Origin: an uncultured Bacteroidota bacterium
GTDB lineage: Bacteria; Bacteroidota; Bacteroidia; Chitinophagales; Chitinophagaceae
Direction of reading: 5' to 3'
NCBI GenBank assembly: GCA_937928385.1
Contig: CALEZD010000014.1
Coordinates: 1 to 8,230 of the forward strand
DNA length: 8,230 bases
Of this stretch, positions 6,723-8,230 are shown piece by piece. Below the pieces are notes generated by a model. The model ran no database searches. It had not been told where the DNA came from and saw nothing but the letters and a program-made list of their open reading frames with translations. Made by a program: the position numbers and the translations under genes. Within the stretch, counting starts at the first letter, position 1; every line of letters starts with the position of its first letter.

Positions 6723-7658
6723 TTATTGTATTGATACGATAGGACAATTTACGGTTGCAACACCCATAGCCAGCACATTCGCCATTTGTGCTTGCGATAA
6801 GTTGCCTACATTCATAAAGTCTGCATTGTCGTATACATTCACGCTCCATAGTGGTGAATACCCCGTGTCCATTGGCAAAGTAGCTACTACATTGTGTGTT
6901 TGGTTGTTCCCCATTTCTGATACAAAACCCGATGGAGGTCCGCCTCCCATCATATCAGGATTGATATTGAAGGTTACATAAATGGGCGAAAGAGGTACAC
7001 TGCTACCCATGAGCTTTTTCTCTTCAAAAGAAAAGTAGAAAACTATTTTACCCTGATACCACCCCATCACTAATTGATTGGCGTTACCATTCAGGTTTTT
7101 ATCTGCGGTAGAACCTTTTGGCACTACAGGGCAGTTCACCAACATATCTGTAGTTTCCATAGCATATCCTTTTGCCTTAATTTCAGAAAGGCTTGTAACT
7201 GTATTGGCCACATAATTTGTAGGTACTATTACTTTCGTTACTCTCCAAAAATCGTTGTAACCAGCATCGCCTGGTATTACATTTATAATATTCAATTGTC
7301 CGTCTACAGGTGTGGTACTACCCTCTTTAAACAATACATAGATGGGTGCGGCGGCTGTCGGTCGCACATCAAAGTTGTAATACTCTACGGTTTGTCCGGC
7401 AGGTCCAAAACCTTTGGTAATAAATGGTGCCTGGTCAAAATTGACGGGCTCATTCGGCCCCGGTAGGCCATTGTTTGCATCGCGCACCATAAGCATACCT
7501 GCGGCCACACTAAAGCGGTCTACTGATGCTACTTCTGCAGTTGCCGGGTCTTTACCCATTCCCTGCATCATAGTATCAGGTGTTACATTATTGTCTTCTT
7601 TTTTACAAGCGGAGAAAGCTATCAGAGCAGCTGATAGCATGATCATACTCTTTTTCAT
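6723..7658 (-). CDS. Lipoprotein with two diverged copies of an uncharacterised domain
   Basis: This 311-residue protein begins with a lipoprotein signal (MKKSMIMLSAALIAFSAC) with the predicted lipidated cysteine at 18, followed by KKED and a disordered, methionine-rich linker (to about 45). An acidic residue close behind the cysteine is common in exported Bacteroidota lipoproteins, so outer-membrane localisation is likely. The mature part holds two similar units, about 78-180 and 195-308. Each has a hydrophobic strand pair, then PIYV-x-F, then GY-x-x-x-W-x-V, and closes with VNCP[VI]V (cysteines 176 and 305). The first unit, with QLNIINVIPGDAGYNDFW, resembles secreted proteins of unknown function found in bacteria and haloarchaea; I cannot name the family with certainty. 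No catalytic motif is evident. It lies 58 bp downstream of an AraC-type regulator on the same strand. The ATG at 7658 has no Shine-Dalgarno site but a perfect signal peptide. Confidence 0.88.
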   Translation of the reverse strand: MKKSMIMLSAALIAFSACKKEDNNVTPDTMMQGMGKDPATAEVASVDRFSVAAGMLMVRDANNGLPGPNEPVNFDQAPFITKGFGPAGQTVEYYNFDVRPTAAAPIYVLFKEGSTTPVDGQLNIINVIPGDAGYNDFWRVTKVIVPTNYVANTVTSLSEIKAKGYAMETTDMLVNCPVVPKGSTADKNLNGNANQLVMGWYQGKIVFYFSFEEKKLMGSSVPLSPIYVTFNINPDMMGGGPPSGFVSEMGNNQTHNVVATLPMDTGYSPLWSVNVYDNADFMNVGNLSQAQMANVLAMGVATVNCPIVSIQ

Positions 7659-7695
7659 ATCATTTGAATTTATAGGTTAAAGTTCCGTAAAGAGC

Positions 7696-7713
7696 AGTGC
7701 AGAAGGTTGCACT
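7696..7713 (-). promoter_or_regulatory. Short hairpin between the regulator and the lipoprotein gene
   Basis: AGTGCA (7696-7701) and TGCACT (7708-7713) form a 6-bp stem with a six-base loop, three bases after the stop of the AraC-type gene. There is no T tract beyond GCTCTTTAC on the - strand, so it is a weak terminator at best. It could also be an operator or simply chance. No clear promoter is visible in the 58-bp gap. Confidence 0.3.
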
Positions 7714-7716
7714 ATA

Positions 7717-8230
7717 TTATACAGTAGTTGTACTATTTCGTATAGTTTGGCGATACTCATTGGGGCTGATGCCACATTGTTTTTTAAAGAAACGTGTAAA
7801 GTATGCAGGAGTGCTAAACCCGAGATCGTAACAGATCATTTTTATAGCATAATTGGTTTGAAAAAGTTGGGATTTTGCATCCATAAGTAACTTCTCGTAC
7901 AATACATTGGTGAGAGACTTGCCAAATTGCTGATGCGCCAGTTTGTGCAATCCTGACTCTGAGATACACAACTCCTCTGCATAAAAAGACAACTTGCGCT
8001 GCTCTTTATAATGCGTATCTATCAATTGTTTTAACAGTACAGTTTTATCGTGTTCTTTTTTAGATTGTTTGTGCACTATAGATCCTTCAGCTTTTTTTAT
8101 ACGTACCGCCTGTATCAAAAACTGCTTTATGTAGCTCTCCAGCATATCTACACAGCAGGTAGCATTATACTCTACCTCATCGATCATTTGTTTGATGATG
8201 CTATCAAAGCATTGAATTTGCATTTTACAG
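7717..8230 (-). CDS. AraC-family transcriptional regulator, 5' partial
   Basis: The visible part ends in a complete AraC/XylS DNA-binding domain (about residues 63-160 counted from the methionine at 8223) with two helix-turn-helix motifs. The first is in LSFYAEELCISESGLHKLAH; the second, AIKMICYDLGFSTPAYFTRFFKK followed by GISPNEYRQ, is the AraC signature. The preceding 60 residues look like the helical linker that normally follows an N-terminal cupin-like sensor domain. The frame has no stop between 8223 and the window edge, and family members usually have 270-300 residues. The gene therefore most likely begins outside the window, and the ATG at 8223 is probably internal. It presumably binds DNA in response to an unknown small molecule. 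The lipoprotein gene 58 bp downstream is the obvious candidate target or operon partner, by position only. Confidence 0.9.
   Translation of the reverse strand, partial: CKMQIQCFDSIIKQMIDEVEYNATCCVDMLESYIKQFLIQAVRIKKAEGSIVHKQSKKEHDKTVLLKQLIDTHYKEQRKLSFYAEELCISESGLHKLAHQQFGKSLTNVLYEKLLMDAKSQLFQTNYAIKMICYDLGFSTPAYFTRFFKKQCGISPNEYRQTIRNSTTTV

Noticed and set aside
7074..7466. A 130-codon + strand open frame opposite the two-domain lipoprotein
   Set aside because: Its composition is implausible (rich in Cys, His and Ile) and it is fully antisense to a gene with a clear lipoprotein signal and repeated domains.

Overview
The window looks like chromosomal DNA of a member of the Bacteroidota, probably Chitinophagales or a near relative. 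The evidence is two secreted proteins ending in type IX secretion (T9SS) type A sorting domains with the YPNPNNG/FPNPNNG motif, an N-terminal AAGEL/GGEL...DCSG module found in secreted proteins of this phylum, lipoproteins of the SACKK type, A/T-rich leaders and mostly absent Shine-Dalgarno sites. I see no tRNA, rRNA, CRISPR array, intact insertion sequence or phage gene.

Left part (1-1063): a small two-helix membrane protein on + (55-378) converges with a YdeI/OmdA-family protein on - (404-979). A short divergent region follows.

Centre (1064-5458): two tandem + strand paralogues 27 bp apart, probably one operon. Both are secreted T9SS cargo with a signal peptide, a shared N-terminal module of about 270 residues (seven cysteines and a D-x-DGDSL acidic motif at matching positions), a repeat region, an Ig-like domain and a C-terminal sorting domain. 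The first has two copies of a composite unit of about 190 residues. The second has only one copy of half that unit. They are probably surface or adhesin-like proteins; the exact role is unknown.

Intergenic region (5459-6057): about 600 bp with no intact gene. It holds what appears to be the last 28 codons of a CusB-like RND-efflux periplasmic adaptor on the - strand (5511-5597), a decayed remnant, and a strong terminator for the next - strand gene.

Right part (6058-8230, all - strand): in transcription order, a 5'-partial AraC-family regulator at the window edge, a 311-residue lipoprotein built from two diverged copies of one domain, a terminator, and a 170-residue lipoprotein of unknown function with its own terminator. 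The regulator lies 58 bp upstream of the duplicated-domain lipoprotein on the same strand, so it may control it or be co-transcribed with it; this is inference.

I do not see a clearly new multi-gene system. The most informative points are the tandem T9SS paralogues with different repeat content, the efflux-adaptor remnant, and the internal duplication in the lipoprotein.
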